The notes: generated from the sequence alone by a model not told the origin. 64,000 bases of DNA from Neoalteromonas arenosi (GCF_030362855.1 NZ_JAUCBP010000007.1:62001-126000), one strand, 5' to 3'. Positions 1-12,080 are shown, counted from the first letter of the stretch. Made by a program: numbers and translations.

Positions 1-1403
1 TCGATAGCGCGCCCCCACTGTTGCATGCCTTGCTGTTCAAAATCCCGACCATAGCCACCGGAGCCACGGTAGTTGACTCGTAAGACGGCATAGCCATTAT
101 GCACGAGCCATTCAACATCCCCTGTGAGGTATTGGGTGTCATACACACCAATTGGCCCGCCGTGCGGCATAATGATCAGTGGTACGCTATTGGCATCATT
201 TAAATCAATATGCGCAGGATAAGAGAGAAAGGCTTCAATTGAGTATTGGTCATTGATCGCCGTTTCGAAAACGACCTTATTTGACAGTGTCACATCATCT
301 AACCAAGGAAACAGTGATTCAAATGCATTACAGGCCTGCCCATATTTGGAACAGTACAGCAGCTGGCCTGGATTATTGTCGCCGTAACGTGCGATGATCA
401 TTGAGCTTGCATCAGCAGAGCTATCAAAAACGGTATGATTTAACGTTTCTTCTTGGGCTGCAATTACTTCGTATACGCGCTGAGCTTCAGGATCGATAAA
501 GTATCGATTTAATCGCCCCTGCTCTAAGTAGGTAACTGCTATTGGGGCTTGTCCGTCACCCGCCATAACAATTGATCGCACATCCCGTTCCGGATGCTCG
601 TATATCACTTCTGTTACGCTGGCACTGGCCAGATCAAATACCACCGCAGCCCGCTTGTCACGTTGATAGTCGGTTATAACCCATAGCTTAGTATTGTTCT
701 CATCAACGCCATAAATATTGAAATAAGTATCTTCGTCGCCCGTCCAGATTGATTTCATCTTGCGTGAACTTTCTCGTTGGCGGCTCCATAAAATTGGTTT
801 GTTGTCTTCATAGGAAATACCAGCGCGAAGACGACTACCTTGGTCGGTGACCCACTCTATGATCTTGCCGCTATTGGCATTGAATTTACTGCGTTTTTGA
901 AAGCGATAAGGCTTATCAGCAAACAGGGGATACTTGTGTACATCACTGAAGACCTTGTCATCATTCCAGCGGTACTGAGCAAAAAGAATCGCGTTAGGTT
1001 GGTTAGGCAGGCGATCAACGATGTATCCTTGCACATCGATAAAATCACGCCGTACTTCAGTTACACCTGACTCATCATAAGCCAACTCAAGAATCATGGT
1101 ACCAATCTTGCCACTGGATTTATTGCGCGTTTGTATGGCGAGGACGTCCTCCGAGAGCCACTCCAAATGCTGAATGTAAAATCGATTATTAACACCATAC
1201 ACGTCAGTGTAGGGTACAGTTTGACTGCCGACATAAACAGACCCAACCTTCTCATAAACTAACATGTCACCACTAGGGCTCAATATCGCTTGACCCACAA
1301 CAGGTCTGCGAAAAAAGTCTTCCACAGGTAATTTTTCCTGTTGCGCTTGCAGTGTAAAAGTGATGCTTGAGAAAACGACGCTAAATAATAGATACCACTT
1401 CAT
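1..1403 (-). CDS. S9-family (prolyl oligopeptidase-like) serine peptidase, 3' part outside window
   Basis: The frame is open from an ATG at 1403 down to the left edge, about 467 residues. The N-terminus is a Sec signal peptide ending near ALQ/AQQ around residue 20, so the enzyme should act in the periplasm or outside. The first ~360 residues look like the beta-propeller of S9 peptidases. Near the edge the alpha/beta-hydrolase part begins, with MPHGGP and VNYRGSGGYGRDF, both typical of S9C acylaminoacyl/dipeptidyl peptidases. The catalytic Ser, Asp and His lie beyond the window and cannot be checked. The ATG overlaps the stop of the upstream gene as TAATG, so the two are probably translationally coupled. 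Confidence 0.85.
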   Translation of the reverse strand, partial: MKWYLLFSVVFSSITFTLQAQQEKLPVEDFFRRPVVGQAILSPSGDMLVYEKVGSVYVGSQTVPYTDVYGVNNRFYIQHLEWLSEDVLAIQTRNKSSGKIGTMILELAYDESGVTEVRRDFIDVQGYIVDRLPNQPNAILFAQYRWNDDKVFSDVHKYPLFADKPYRFQKRSKFNANSGKIIEWVTDQGSRLRAGISYEDNKPILWSRQRESSRKMKSIWTGDEDTYFNIYGVDENNTKLWVITDYQRDKRAAVVFDLASASVTEVIYEHPERDVRSIVMAGDGQAPIAVTYLEQGRLNRYFIDPEAQRVYEVIAAQEETLNHTVFDSSADASSMIIARYGDNNPGQLLYCSKYGQACNAFESLFPWLDDVTLSNKVVFETAINDQYSIEAFLSYPAHIDLNDANSVPLIIMPHGGPIGVYDTQYLTGDVEWLVHNGYAVLRVNYRGSGGYGRDFEQQGMQQWGRAI

Positions 1404-2332
1404 TATTCTGCCTCCTGATGATAGCGCTGCTGGTAATAGTGTGACAAAAATGGATCAGAGGGCATTAATGCGTTATGCCACTCATAGCGGTGCAGCAAGT
1501 ATGGATATTGTTCCTCAAGTAGCTTGATAGAAATTGCTGAACGATCATGTAGGTCGGCTCTGGCACCATGGTTAGTGCTTTCAAATATAAATACTCCAGC
1601 AAAATTCAGTCGTTTCGGCGTTACTGTAAAGACCATGGCGTCATCGGTAAAATCGTAAAATGTGTAGCTCGTAGAGCCTGCAACATCAATGTTGCTGTCT
1701 TGTAATGCAAACCCATTGAAACCAAGTTCAACTCTATCCCAGCGGTATGTGCCTTTATCCAAAGCGCGCACTTCAAAGTGTTGGTCGTAGACAAGTGGGC
1801 CAATCTTGAAGCTACTTAATACACCTTCACCGACAATTGAAATTTTGGGTGCAACGCCATAAGAATACGCAGACACTATGGTCAGCCCTTGAGTGTCATC
1901 TACCGTTTCTAACTCAACGCGAGCGTCAATGCGTTCCTCTAATCGACCGAGTAGTTTCTCGTAAGTGTCAACACGACGCTCTAGCCAGTTTTCGATAGTG
2001 TCTTGATCTTTACAATATTTTTGTGTTTTGGGGTCGGTATTGAGGTTGGTCGCAACGGCTAAGATTTCATGTGTAAAGCGCTGATAGTGTGTATCGTAGT
2101 CAAACTGTGACTTCCACACATCGGCGACCATTTCGAAGGTAAATTCAGGGTCGACTTGATATTTAAGGTATTTGCGTTTGTGTGACGCAAGTGATTGATC
2201 AAAATCGTCCTGTAACGCTTGTATATCACTTTTGTAATCAGCCGCTAATTCAGCTGCATACTTATCACAGCGATCGGCTAAGGCATCCGCACTTAATGCG
2301 CACAATAAGGGAATTAAAACCAGTTTTTTCAT
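1403..2332 (-). CDS. Secreted protein of unknown function
   Basis: 309 residues starting MKKLVLIPLLCALSADALA with a clear type I signal peptide, likely cut after ALA at residue 19, so it should be periplasmic or secreted. I do not recognise the family. The first half (about 20-140) is helical and charged, with DxxxD and KxxL patterns suggesting a coiled coil. The second half is rich in beta-type segments with aromatic residues. There are only two cysteines in the mature part (near 22 and 106), which might pair. The stop overlaps the start of the S9 peptidase (TAATG), so the product may partner with or modulate that peptidase; this is inference. Confidence 0.7.
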   Translation of the reverse strand: MKKLVLIPLLCALSADALADRCDKYAAELAADYKSDIQALQDDFDQSLASHKRKYLKYQVDPEFTFEMVADVWKSQFDYDTHYQRFTHEILAVATNLNTDPKTQKYCKDQDTIENWLERRVDTYEKLLGRLEERIDARVELETVDDTQGLTIVSAYSYGVAPKISIVGEGVLSSFKIGPLVYDQHFEVRALDKGTYRWDRVELGFNGFALQDSNIDVAGSTSYTFYDFTDDAMVFTVTPKRLNFAGVFIFESTNHGARADLHDRSAISIKLLEEQYPYLLHRYEWHNALMPSDPFLSHYYQQRYHQEAE

Positions 2333-2474
2333 ACTAACTTCTTGTCTTGTTACTACGGGGATGACAAGAAATATCTAGGCGTGAAGCAGTTCTGAGGCTC
2401 TTCATTAAGCCAAAAATCACTAAGACGTCAACATTCCTTGTCCGGTGCCAGTATGCTATGGAGTCATACTGTGC

Positions 2475-2717
2475 TCAAGATGTATTTGTATTGCGTTTTT
2501 GCGCTTCGCGCTTTACCCAAATAAACGTGAGATACATTTTGGTTGGCAGTGAAAGCGCCATGCCGACAGCGACACAGACGGCACTGATGATAATGCCCGT
2601 AACACCCATTGACTCCATGGTTTCGCTAAAGTTGTGCAAATAGATGCCAAGTAGAATTAACAATAAACCGAAGCACATGACAACTTTTAGAAGCGTAATG
2701 ATTTGTTTATCGGTCAT
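2475..2717 (-). CDS. Small two-helix membrane protein, unknown
   Basis: 80 residues. Two hydrophobic segments (about 8-27 and 38-58) are separated by a short polar loop (NFSETMESMG) and followed by a basic, polar tail (VKREAQKRNTNTS). This fits a small inner-membrane hairpin protein with a cytoplasmic C-terminus. No family is recognised. A GTGAG run lies shortly before the ATG. It is flanked by gaps of about 90-140 bases on both sides, so it may be transcribed alone. It is short but composed like a real protein. Confidence 0.6.
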   Translation of the reverse strand: MTDKQIITLLKVVMCFGLLLILLGIYLHNFSETMESMGVTGIIISAVCVAVGMALSLPTKMYLTFIWVKREAQKRNTNTS

Positions 2718-2810
2718 TTAACTCACTTTTAATACGCATATTCTTCGTTTAATGCGTAGCATACGGGTCATTGCTAAATGTTGACTTGATCGAGATCAGG
2801 CACGTTGGTA

Positions 2811-3539
2811 CTAAAAGTAAAAACGCAGTTCGCTTTGTTCCACAACCACGTGTTTACCCAATCGAGAAAATAAGTTCTGTCGCCATTCTGCCGGGTCTAA
2901 AGTAAAGGTTAAATTGTTTTCAGCGATAGCTTGAATAACATGGTTTTCGATTTGTGGGCGATGGTAATCTAGAATCTTTTGCTTGCTGCCACCAATGTAG
3001 AGCTGCAAATAGTTGATCGCTTGATTTGATGTACCCGCGGTAAGAATGTTTAATGCCGATTTCATCGGGGTTGCCAAAAGACCGGATAATTGCACCGGCG
3101 AGAGTGAATCAATAATTTTACTCGTATCCGATAGTAACGCGTATTCATCGTTTATCAGAGCAACTTCATCAACCCGAATATTCTCTATTGTCAGTGTTAC
3201 ATGCTGACTTAAATAATGAGGGTCGGCTGAGACGATCACCACCAAGTGCGCGCGATATATGGGGTTAGCCAGTACTCTTATTTCTAAACCACATAGTAAC
3301 TGGAGCTGAATGCGGTTGGTACTCTGTGGCATGCTGATTTCGCCCTCTAACAACGTCAGTTGGCCTTTGCCGATAGGCACGGGAATGTCTAGTGTTTGTG
3401 GGAAATAGGGAACGATTAAATCATTGAGCTCCTGCTCAGTGAATTGGTCATATTTAAGCTTGCCCATTTTCACCATTATCATCGCAATGAGAACTTTCAT
3501 GCGGTCAGCAAAAGACAGTGGGCGCCAGAGGATCGACAC
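2811..3539 (-). CDS. Conserved protein, possibly DUF1439/YceB-like
   Basis: 242 residues from a GTG start at 3539; an ATG at 3500 (MKVLIAMIMVKMG) is an alternative, and neither has a strong Shine-Dalgarno site. After a short hydrophobic start comes YDQFTEQELNDLI, which resembles the YxxTEQEINxxL start of YceB-type DUF1439 lipoproteins. Alternating beta-type stretches follow, consistent with a lipid-binding-like beta/alpha fold. Unlike YceB there is no lipobox cysteine. The family assignment comes from this limited motif likeness and length and is weak. The next gene upstream is divergent. Confidence 0.5.
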   Translation of the reverse strand: MSILWRPLSFADRMKVLIAMIMVKMGKLKYDQFTEQELNDLIVPYFPQTLDIPVPIGKGQLTLLEGEISMPQSTNRIQLQLLCGLEIRVLANPIYRAHLVVIVSADPHYLSQHVTLTIENIRVDEVALINDEYALLSDTSKIIDSLSPVQLSGLLATPMKSALNILTAGTSNQAINYLQLYIGGSKQKILDYHRPQIENHVIQAIAENNLTFTLDPAEWRQNLFSRLGKHVVVEQSELRFYF

Positions 3540-3675
3540 AGGAGCTCAGTTCACGTTATTTAGTTTGATTGGTGCAAATAATGAAGTGCCACGCGATACT
3601 GTCAAGAAGAAAACCACATTATTGCAATAAATTTTCGGAATTTTAACATTCTGCTAACCCCATCCAGCGGAAGTT

Positions 3676-3684
3676 TGGTACACT
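3676..3684 (+). promoter_or_regulatory. Candidate extended -10 promoter of the GMC oxidoreductase
   Basis: TGG directly before TACACT at 3679-3684 forms an extended -10 element about 50 bases before the ATG at 3733. No convincing -35 is seen 17 bases upstream. The element matches the promoter form found before several other genes in the window. Confidence 0.4.
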
Positions 3685-3732
3685 GGTACGATGACTGAAA
3701 TCGTGATTTTTTGCAGTAGGTAAGCAAAGTTT

Positions 3733-5349
3733 ATGCAAACAACATCAGAGTCTTTTGATTACATTATTGTCGGAGCTGGGTCGGCCGGTGCTGCACTAGC
3801 AGCGCGCTTGAGCGAAAATCCCGCTTGCAAAGTTTGTTTGTTAGAAGCGGGAGGGCGTGATCGCAATCCGTTGATCCATATCCCTTTTGGTTTATCGCTG
3901 TTGTCACGCGTGGAAGGCATAGGTTGGGGATACCACACGTCGCCTCAAACCTTTCTAAATGACCGTGAAATGTTCTGGCCGCGGGGTAAGACACTCGGTG
4001 GCTCAAGTTCAATCAATGCGATGTGCTACATTCGTGGTGACATTCAGGACTATGAAGACTGGGCTGCTAGTGGTGCCGTTGGTTGGGGCTGGGATGATGT
4101 ATTGCCGTATTTCAAACGCTCTGAAAACAATATGCGCGGCGCTGATGAGTTTCACGGCACAGGCGGGCCGTTAAATGTAGATGACTTGCGTCACAAAGAC
4201 ACATTGTCCCATCGTTTTGTCGACGCAGCAGAAAGTGTCGGGTTTAACATTCTGGAAGATTTCAACCGCGAAGAACGTGAAGGTTTAGGCTTTTACCAAG
4301 TCTCGCAAATCGGCGGTCAACGCTGCTCAACGGCGAAAGGTTACTTAAAACCTGCACTTCAGCGTAATAACCTTACTGTCATGACCGGGGTAATGGTTGA
4401 GCGTGTATTACTCAAAGATAATGTTGCAGTCGGTGTGCAAGCGCGAATTGGTGGTAGAGTACAGCGAATCAAAGCGACTCAAGAAGTGATTTTATGCGGC
4501 GGTGCAATTAACTCGCCGCAATTGTTAATGTTATCGGGCATAGGTCCTGCTGAGCATCTTCGCGATAAGGGCATTCACGTTCAAGTTGACTTACCGGGGG
4601 TGGGGCAAAACCTGCAAGACCACCTCGATGCTATAGTGCAACACACCACTAAAGTGCGTGAGGGATACGCCGTTGCGCCAACAGCGCTACCTAAATATAT
4701 AAAAGCCACATTCCAATACTTGTTTAAACGCAAAGGTATCTTCTCGTCTAACATAGCCGAGGCGGGCGGGTTTATGCGATCGTCTTTGGCCGAGAAAGGA
4801 CCGGATATTCAGTTTCACTTCTTACCTGCTATTTTGGAAGACCACGGTCGCCATTCAGTTATCGGTTATGGATTTGGCGTTCACGTGTGTTGTCTGTATC
4901 CAAAGAGTCGTGGTGAGATTCGTTTACAGAGTAGCCATCCAGCCGACCACGCGCTGATTGAGCCAAATTATCTATCTCACCCTGACGATCAAAAAGTGAT
5001 GATTGAAGGCATTCGCAAGGCTCGTGAAATACTGGCTTCAGAAGGTTTTGAAGAATTTAATAGCACTGAGCAATCTCCTGGTGAAGATGCGCAGTCTGAT
5101 GAAGAACTTCTCGCCTTTATTCGCGAGAAATCAGAAACCATATATCATCCAATAGGTACCTGTAAGATCGGTGCTAAAGACGATCCTATGGCTGTCGTTG
5201 ACGAGCAGTTGCGCGTGTATGGTGTACAAAAATTACGCGTGGTAGATGCTTCTGTTATGCCATCTTTAGTGGGGGGCAATACTAATGCGCCCACTATTAT
5301 GATTGCTGAGCGCGCAGCAGATTTCATTCAGCAAAGCGCGGCTATTTAA
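3733..5349 (+). CDS. GMC-family FAD alcohol/choline dehydrogenase-like oxidoreductase
   Basis: 538 residues, the usual length of the BetA/AlkJ branch of GMC oxidoreductases, which oxidise alcohols to aldehydes using FAD and pass electrons to the respiratory chain. The N-terminus carries the dinucleotide motif IVGAGSAGAALA and an acidic strand end (LLEAGG). GKTLGGSSSINAM is the GMC signature 1 region and GAINSPQLLMLSGIGP is signature 2. The C-terminal HPIGTCKIG and NTNAPTIMIAERAAD provide the catalytic His/Asn region. No signal peptide is seen. It converges on the TetR gene with an 8-base overlap of the ends. The true substrate is not clear; choline versus a medium-chain alcohol cannot be separated here. 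Fatty-acid genes nearby favour an alcohol. Confidence 0.85.
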   Translation: MQTTSESFDYIIVGAGSAGAALAARLSENPACKVCLLEAGGRDRNPLIHIPFGLSLLSRVEGIGWGYHTSPQTFLNDREMFWPRGKTLGGSSSINAMCYIRGDIQDYEDWAASGAVGWGWDDVLPYFKRSENNMRGADEFHGTGGPLNVDDLRHKDTLSHRFVDAAESVGFNILEDFNREEREGLGFYQVSQIGGQRCSTAKGYLKPALQRNNLTVMTGVMVERVLLKDNVAVGVQARIGGRVQRIKATQEVILCGGAINSPQLLMLSGIGPAEHLRDKGIHVQVDLPGVGQNLQDHLDAIVQHTTKVREGYAVAPTALPKYIKATFQYLFKRKGIFSSNIAEAGGFMRSSLAEKGPDIQFHFLPAILEDHGRHSVIGYGFGVHVCCLYPKSRGEIRLQSSHPADHALIEPNYLSHPDDQKVMIEGIRKAREILASEGFEEFNSTEQSPGEDAQSDEELLAFIREKSETIYHPIGTCKIGAKDDPMAVVDEQLRVYGVQKLRVVDASVMPSLVGGNTNAPTIMIAERAADFIQQSAAI

Positions 5350-5959
5350 GTGTACTGTGCTGGGTAAATAAGTGGGTGGCGCACTCGCACATTTCATCAA
5401 TGTGCGATCGATCGGCATATATTCCGTCGATCAATAGCCGCGCAATGCCATGCATCGTACCCCAGGTCACTTGTGATAGCCGCAATGTGTCTTCTGTGGC
5501 CGGCAAAACCCCAAGCTTTTGCCACTTGCGTGTCATTTCTACTTGGTGTTGAAAGCTTGGATAAGCGACGGCTTTTAACTCATCTGTAGGCTGCGCATTT
5601 TTCCAAATCGTGCGGCCAAACATTAACTCATACAGTTGTGGGTTGTCAGCCGCATAATAGATATAATCGCGCACAAATTGACGGAGCTTCTCAGTATTAC
5701 TTAACGCATCTTGCGCGAATATAGTCTCAGCCTGTGCTCGCCAGCGCACAAAGCCTTGTTCAGCGATCGCACATAGCAACGCATTTTTATCTTTAAAATG
5801 ATGATATAGCGCAGTTCTGGAAACACCTACCGCGTCGGCGAGCTTGCGCAGCGATAACCCTTCGATCCCCATTTCTTGCAACATGAGAGCAGCCTGCTTT
5901 ACAAGGCTTGCGCGCAGATTGCCATGGTGGTAACTATTTTTCGCTGATATTGCTTTCAT
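5342..5959 (-). CDS. TetR/AcrR-family transcriptional regulator
   Basis: 205 residues, typical TetR length. The N-terminal helix-turn-helix is clear: GIEGLSLRKLADAVGVSRTA followed by LYHHFKDKNALLCAIAEQGF (about 33-71). The C-terminal ligand domain (about 80-205) is helical, with a conserved-looking region around RDYIYYAADNPQLYELMFG. It is divergent from the dienoyl-CoA isomerase and fadH, and the 82-base gap holds two near-identical palindromes over facing promoters. It is therefore likely to repress itself and the fatty-acid pair, with an acyl-CoA or related compound as the inferred ligand. Confidence 0.88.
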   Translation of the reverse strand: MKAISAKNSYHHGNLRASLVKQAALMLQEMGIEGLSLRKLADAVGVSRTALYHHFKDKNALLCAIAEQGFVRWRAQAETIFAQDALSNTEKLRQFVRDYIYYAADNPQLYELMFGRTIWKNAQPTDELKAVAYPSFQHQVEMTRKWQKLGVLPATEDTLRLSQVTWGTMHGIARLLIDGIYADRSHIDEMCECATHLFTQHSTLK

Positions 5960-5982
5960 GTGCGTAGATTATGATCTCAATC

Positions 5983-6022
5983 TTGACAGTGTCAATATAA
6001 GGCACTATCTTGACACTGTCTA
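5983..6022. promoter_or_regulatory. Two TetR operators overlapping facing promoters
   Basis: The palindrome TTGACAGTGTCAA at 5983-5995 is followed 27 bases on by TTGACACTGTCTA at 6010-6022, nearly the same site inverted. On the plus strand TTGACA (5983-5988), a 17-base spacer and TATCTT (6006-6011) make a good sigma70 promoter for the isomerase. On the minus strand TAGACA (6022-6017), a 17-base spacer and TATATT (5999-5994) make one for the TetR gene. Each operator half covers a promoter element, so bound repressor should block both directions. Confidence 0.72.
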
Positions 6023-6041
6023 GTTTTGTGAGATCCATAAC

Positions 6042-9009
<2,968 letters not shown>

Positions 9010-9020
9010 ACTCATTATCT

Positions 9021-10730
9021 TTACAAGCCAACGCGAGACGGCAAGCGGGCTTCACATTCAGCGTTATTGGTGGGGATAACATCGGTAGTTTGCAACCAAT
9101 CCGTGCTGTGGAACTCGCGAAATTCGCCGTCCAGGTCAAAACGAGCCACTGTGTAATCGATGTTATCGATAGTCGCATTGCCAGCGGGTTTTAAAATCGC
9201 CTGATACGTAGTCTCTAAAAAGGTGATAGTAAGCAGTAAGTTAAAACTTTCTGCATTGTCTGAGGTACTTCCGAGTAATGACCAGAAACCATCAACGAGT
9301 TCACCTCGTGTATTGCCATCACCGAGCTCACCGGTAGAGGCATTAGCATCATCGATAAATTTGACGCAAGCGCTAAAACTGCCGTCTATAGCATCAGTGT
9401 CGCCCATGAAATAGAACTCGACTTCTGAATCATCGACACTATTGGGTGCGGTGCCCAGATCTAAATCAGACACACGCAATGTCATGCCACTTAGTTGGCT
9501 AAATGGTTCAGCATCATCTGGCAACTGTGCTGCTTGAGTAATCTCTTCTGCGCTGTCAAAATCGCTGCCACTAAAGTCATTTTGCACCAATGCTGAAACG
9601 TCAGCTAAATCAGTAGATACAGCGTCAACAAGAACACTTACCAAACTATCGTCAGCGGAAGCAAAAAAGTTAACCATCGATTCAATAGTGCTATCGTTAT
9701 TGCTGCGTTCTTGCAGTGCTTTGACTGTTAGTACTTCGACCAACCGAGCACTACCGGTGGCGGTTTCCATATTGGTATCCACTGTGGGCGGGATTAACTG
9801 ATCAGTAAGAGAGGCTAAGTTATCTGTGATGCCGATTACCCGATTAAACGCAGTCTGCTTTTGTTGTTCAGATTCCGGCGGCAGTGCATATTCTTTGCGC
9901 TCATATAGCGCGATAACCTCATCTTCAGCGCTTTGGATCACGCGTGCGAGTGCGTTATCCGAAGCTAATATTTCATTGAGGGACGAACCCGATTGCACAA
10001 TTTCTGCGGCCAGGCCGCGATAAATAGCTGCAGTTGCGTCGTTAGGTGTATCAAATTCATTACCAACTTCAGTGTATATGTCGGTCAGTCTATCCGAAAG
10101 TATGGTGACTGCTTTGTGGATCTTAATCGCCGTGTTGAGTAATTGTGAGTCGATACCCGTGCCAGAAGTCGTGGCTAAATAATCTAGGTCTATATCAGCA
10201 GCATTGATATCGAGCGACTGCAGCACACTGTCTCGCTGTGACGATTCAACATTGGTAAGAATACTGGTGATTGGCGATATAATGACGTTTTCAACATTAC
10301 CTTCACTGGGTGTTGAAATTCGTCGGCTAAGTTGTCCGCTGAAAGGTTCGCCTGTCAATGTATCGTAGCCACTGTCAATTCGCAGAACCGCGTTACTGAA
10401 ACCTGTACTACTGGTTAAGCAATATTGCGCTTGCTGCTCCGATGCATCGCTAGTGCAATAGTCAGTGTCAGTGAGCGGGTTGTATGAAAAATAGCCTTGA
10501 TTGTCAGTAAAGGCCCATACCTCCCAAGCATCGCGAGTACCGTTGTTATTACTGTCGATAAATACTGTTGCACGAGCGATGTAGCCGTCGATAGCGCGGC
10601 CTGTAAAGACTTGATTGCGTTCACTGATCACGCCTTGGTCTTGAACATCTGAGCCACAGCCTGCAAGCATCAGCATAGAAGCCACACATGCTGATGATAA
10701 TTTAGAAGGACTGAAATAGCGTTTGTTCAT
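9021..10730 (-). CDS. Surface/periplasmic lipoprotein with SdrD B-like calcium loop
   Basis: 569 residues from the ATG at 10730. This start is preferred over the in-frame ATG at 10778 because it gives a lipoprotein signal peptide ending in the lipobox LAGC (Cys25) and has a GGA-type site upstream. Position +2 is Gly, so outer-membrane sorting is expected. Residues 41-110 resemble an SdrD B-like/carboxypeptidase-regulatory beta domain; D59-E70 (DSNNNGTRDAWE) has the 12-residue EF-hand spacing. The rest is acidic and probably helical, with no recognised enzyme domain. The upstream TraF-like barrel gene ends 48 bases before, so the two are probably one operon and may form an envelope pair. Confidence 0.75.
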   Translation of the reverse strand: MNKRYFSPSKLSSACVASMLMLAGCGSDVQDQGVISERNQVFTGRAIDGYIARATVFIDSNNNGTRDAWEVWAFTDNQGYFSYNPLTDTDYCTSDASEQQAQYCLTSSTGFSNAVLRIDSGYDTLTGEPFSGQLSRRISTPSEGNVENVIISPITSILTNVESSQRDSVLQSLDINAADIDLDYLATTSGTGIDSQLLNTAIKIHKAVTILSDRLTDIYTEVGNEFDTPNDATAAIYRGLAAEIVQSGSSLNEILASDNALARVIQSAEDEVIALYERKEYALPPESEQQKQTAFNRVIGITDNLASLTDQLIPPTVDTNMETATGSARLVEVLTVKALQERSNNDSTIESMVNFFASADDSLVSVLVDAVSTDLADVSALVQNDFSGSDFDSAEEITQAAQLPDDAEPFSQLSGMTLRVSDLDLGTAPNSVDDSEVEFYFMGDTDAIDGSFSACVKFIDDANASTGELGDGNTRGELVDGFWSLLGSTSDNAESFNLLLTITFLETTYQAILKPAGNATIDNIDYTVARFDLDGEFREFHSTDWLQTTDVIPTNNAECEARLPSRVGL

Positions 10731-10778
10731 TTTGTTTTTCCGTTTATTAACTTTCACGTTAGCGGTTAGCGATGTCAT

Positions 10779-12080
10779 TTAAAATTGTTCTTCAATGCTG
10801 AGCGCAAAGCCAAAGCGTCGAGGCGCAGTACTTCCGTCTACGACCACATCTTCTAAGCCGTATTCAAAGTCGAGATTCACACTGTCAAATAAGGTAAATC
10901 CGAGCGTGGCGCTAGAGATTTCTGTGCCGACTAAATTAGCGTGGTAACCCGCGCGCAGAGATGATAAAAACGGCCAATCCGTTTGGTAGTCGATACCAGC
11001 GTGTATCCACTGATGTTGAGCACCGATGTAATCGTTGTATTCGGCTAGGTCAACCGCAGCGCTTAAATAAACCCCGCCCCCTGGCGTAATTAAGCCGTCC
11101 AGTCGTGCCTTGACGTCTTTAGTATGAATCTCGCGCTGGGCTATCTCACCGCGAACTTCGCTAAAGAATCGCGCAGCCTCACAGTTTGAGCGTGAAGGGG
11201 TGTTTTCAGGGATCGCATCGCAGTTTACGCCCACATCACCAAATTCAAATTCAGGAGAGTTGAGATCTTCAAAGGTAAGCCCAAGGCGATAGCGCGGCGC
11301 ATCCCATACAAAACCTACATCTAAGCCAAAATCGCTGGAACGATTTTGATTTTGATCGTACTCATCTTCAATGAGATCACCTAAATCAGCATTGGCAAGC
11401 TGAACAATCGGTAATACTTGTTTGCTCAAATCAATTGTCATGTATTTGACTTTGATGCCGCTATACAAATTTCCCCATTTGTGCTGATAAATCTCCCGTC
11501 CATAGCTCACGCCAAAGGTCGCCTCTACTCCCGATTTGATATATAACGAGGTAGCAGTACTAAACGACTCATTTTGATTATCAAAAGACAATTCCGAGTC
11601 GAGGATACTTAAGCCACCGACTGTCGCAAACGATAAATCTATACCCACTGTGCCTTTTAGCGTTTCAGAATAAAAAAACCATGGTGTGAGCGGCAATTGT
11701 GCTTGACCACCAAATCGCACATAACCATCTGCTCCAGCTCGCAATAACACATCATTGAAGCGGTCGAGGATCACGCTAGCGTCGTCATCAGTGGAACTTG
11801 GATCATCAATAATATCTGCGAGCTCTTCCAAATCATCGGCAAAATTATCAACGGGGCCTGCTTCCACCGCGAAACCGAATGATGGAAAGTAGCCCATGCG
11901 CATTGATTCACCATCACTTAATAAAAAGGAATTCATTGCGGGATTGTGTTTCGCAGCTGAAAACGAGTAGGGAGATGACGATGGTCCTGTGGTCAAGCCT
12001 GCACCACTACTGGCCGTTGGACCAGATGCTAGAGCTGTTGAGGAGGCTGAAATCAGTACTGCCAGTAACGGCTTATTCAT
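10779..12080 (-). CDS. TraF-like outer-membrane beta-barrel protein
   Basis: 433 residues with a signal peptide (MNKPLLAVLISASSTALA, cut near residue 18-19). After it, FSAAKHNPAMNSFLLSDGES and a long helical insert of Asp-rich residues (about 80-115) recall the TraF_2 family, barrel proteins annotated as conjugal transfer TraF-like in marine bacteria but not tied to conjugation. The rest is a regular alternation of beta strands, and the chain ends in a terminal Phe (SIEEQF), the usual outer-membrane barrel signal. No conjugation genes are nearby. It probably inserts in the outer membrane and works with the downstream lipoprotein. Confidence 0.7.
   Translation of the reverse strand: MNKPLLAVLISASSTALASGPTASSGAGLTTGPSSSPYSFSAAKHNPAMNSFLLSDGESMRMGYFPSFGFAVEAGPVDNFADDLEELADIIDDPSSTDDDASVILDRFNDVLLRAGADGYVRFGGQAQLPLTPWFFYSETLKGTVGIDLSFATVGGLSILDSELSFDNQNESFSTATSLYIKSGVEATFGVSYGREIYQHKWGNLYSGIKVKYMTIDLSKQVLPIVQLANADLGDLIEDEYDQNQNRSSDFGLDVGFVWDAPRYRLGLTFEDLNSPEFEFGDVGVNCDAIPENTPSRSNCEAARFFSEVRGEIAQREIHTKDVKARLDGLITPGGGVYLSAAVDLAEYNDYIGAQHQWIHAGIDYQTDWPFLSSLRAGYHANLVGTEISSATLGFTLFDSVNLDFEYGLEDVVVDGSTAPRRFGFALSIEEQF

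Noticed and set aside
6010-6038. TTGACA at 6010 as the -35 of the isomerase gene
   Set aside because: There is no -10 at 6033-6038 and this would put the start site within the coding sequence; the pair at 5983/6006 is better.
10779-12080. TraF-like barrel as evidence of a conjugative element
   Set aside because: No relaxase, type IV secretion or partition genes are near; the family name alone does not imply transfer.
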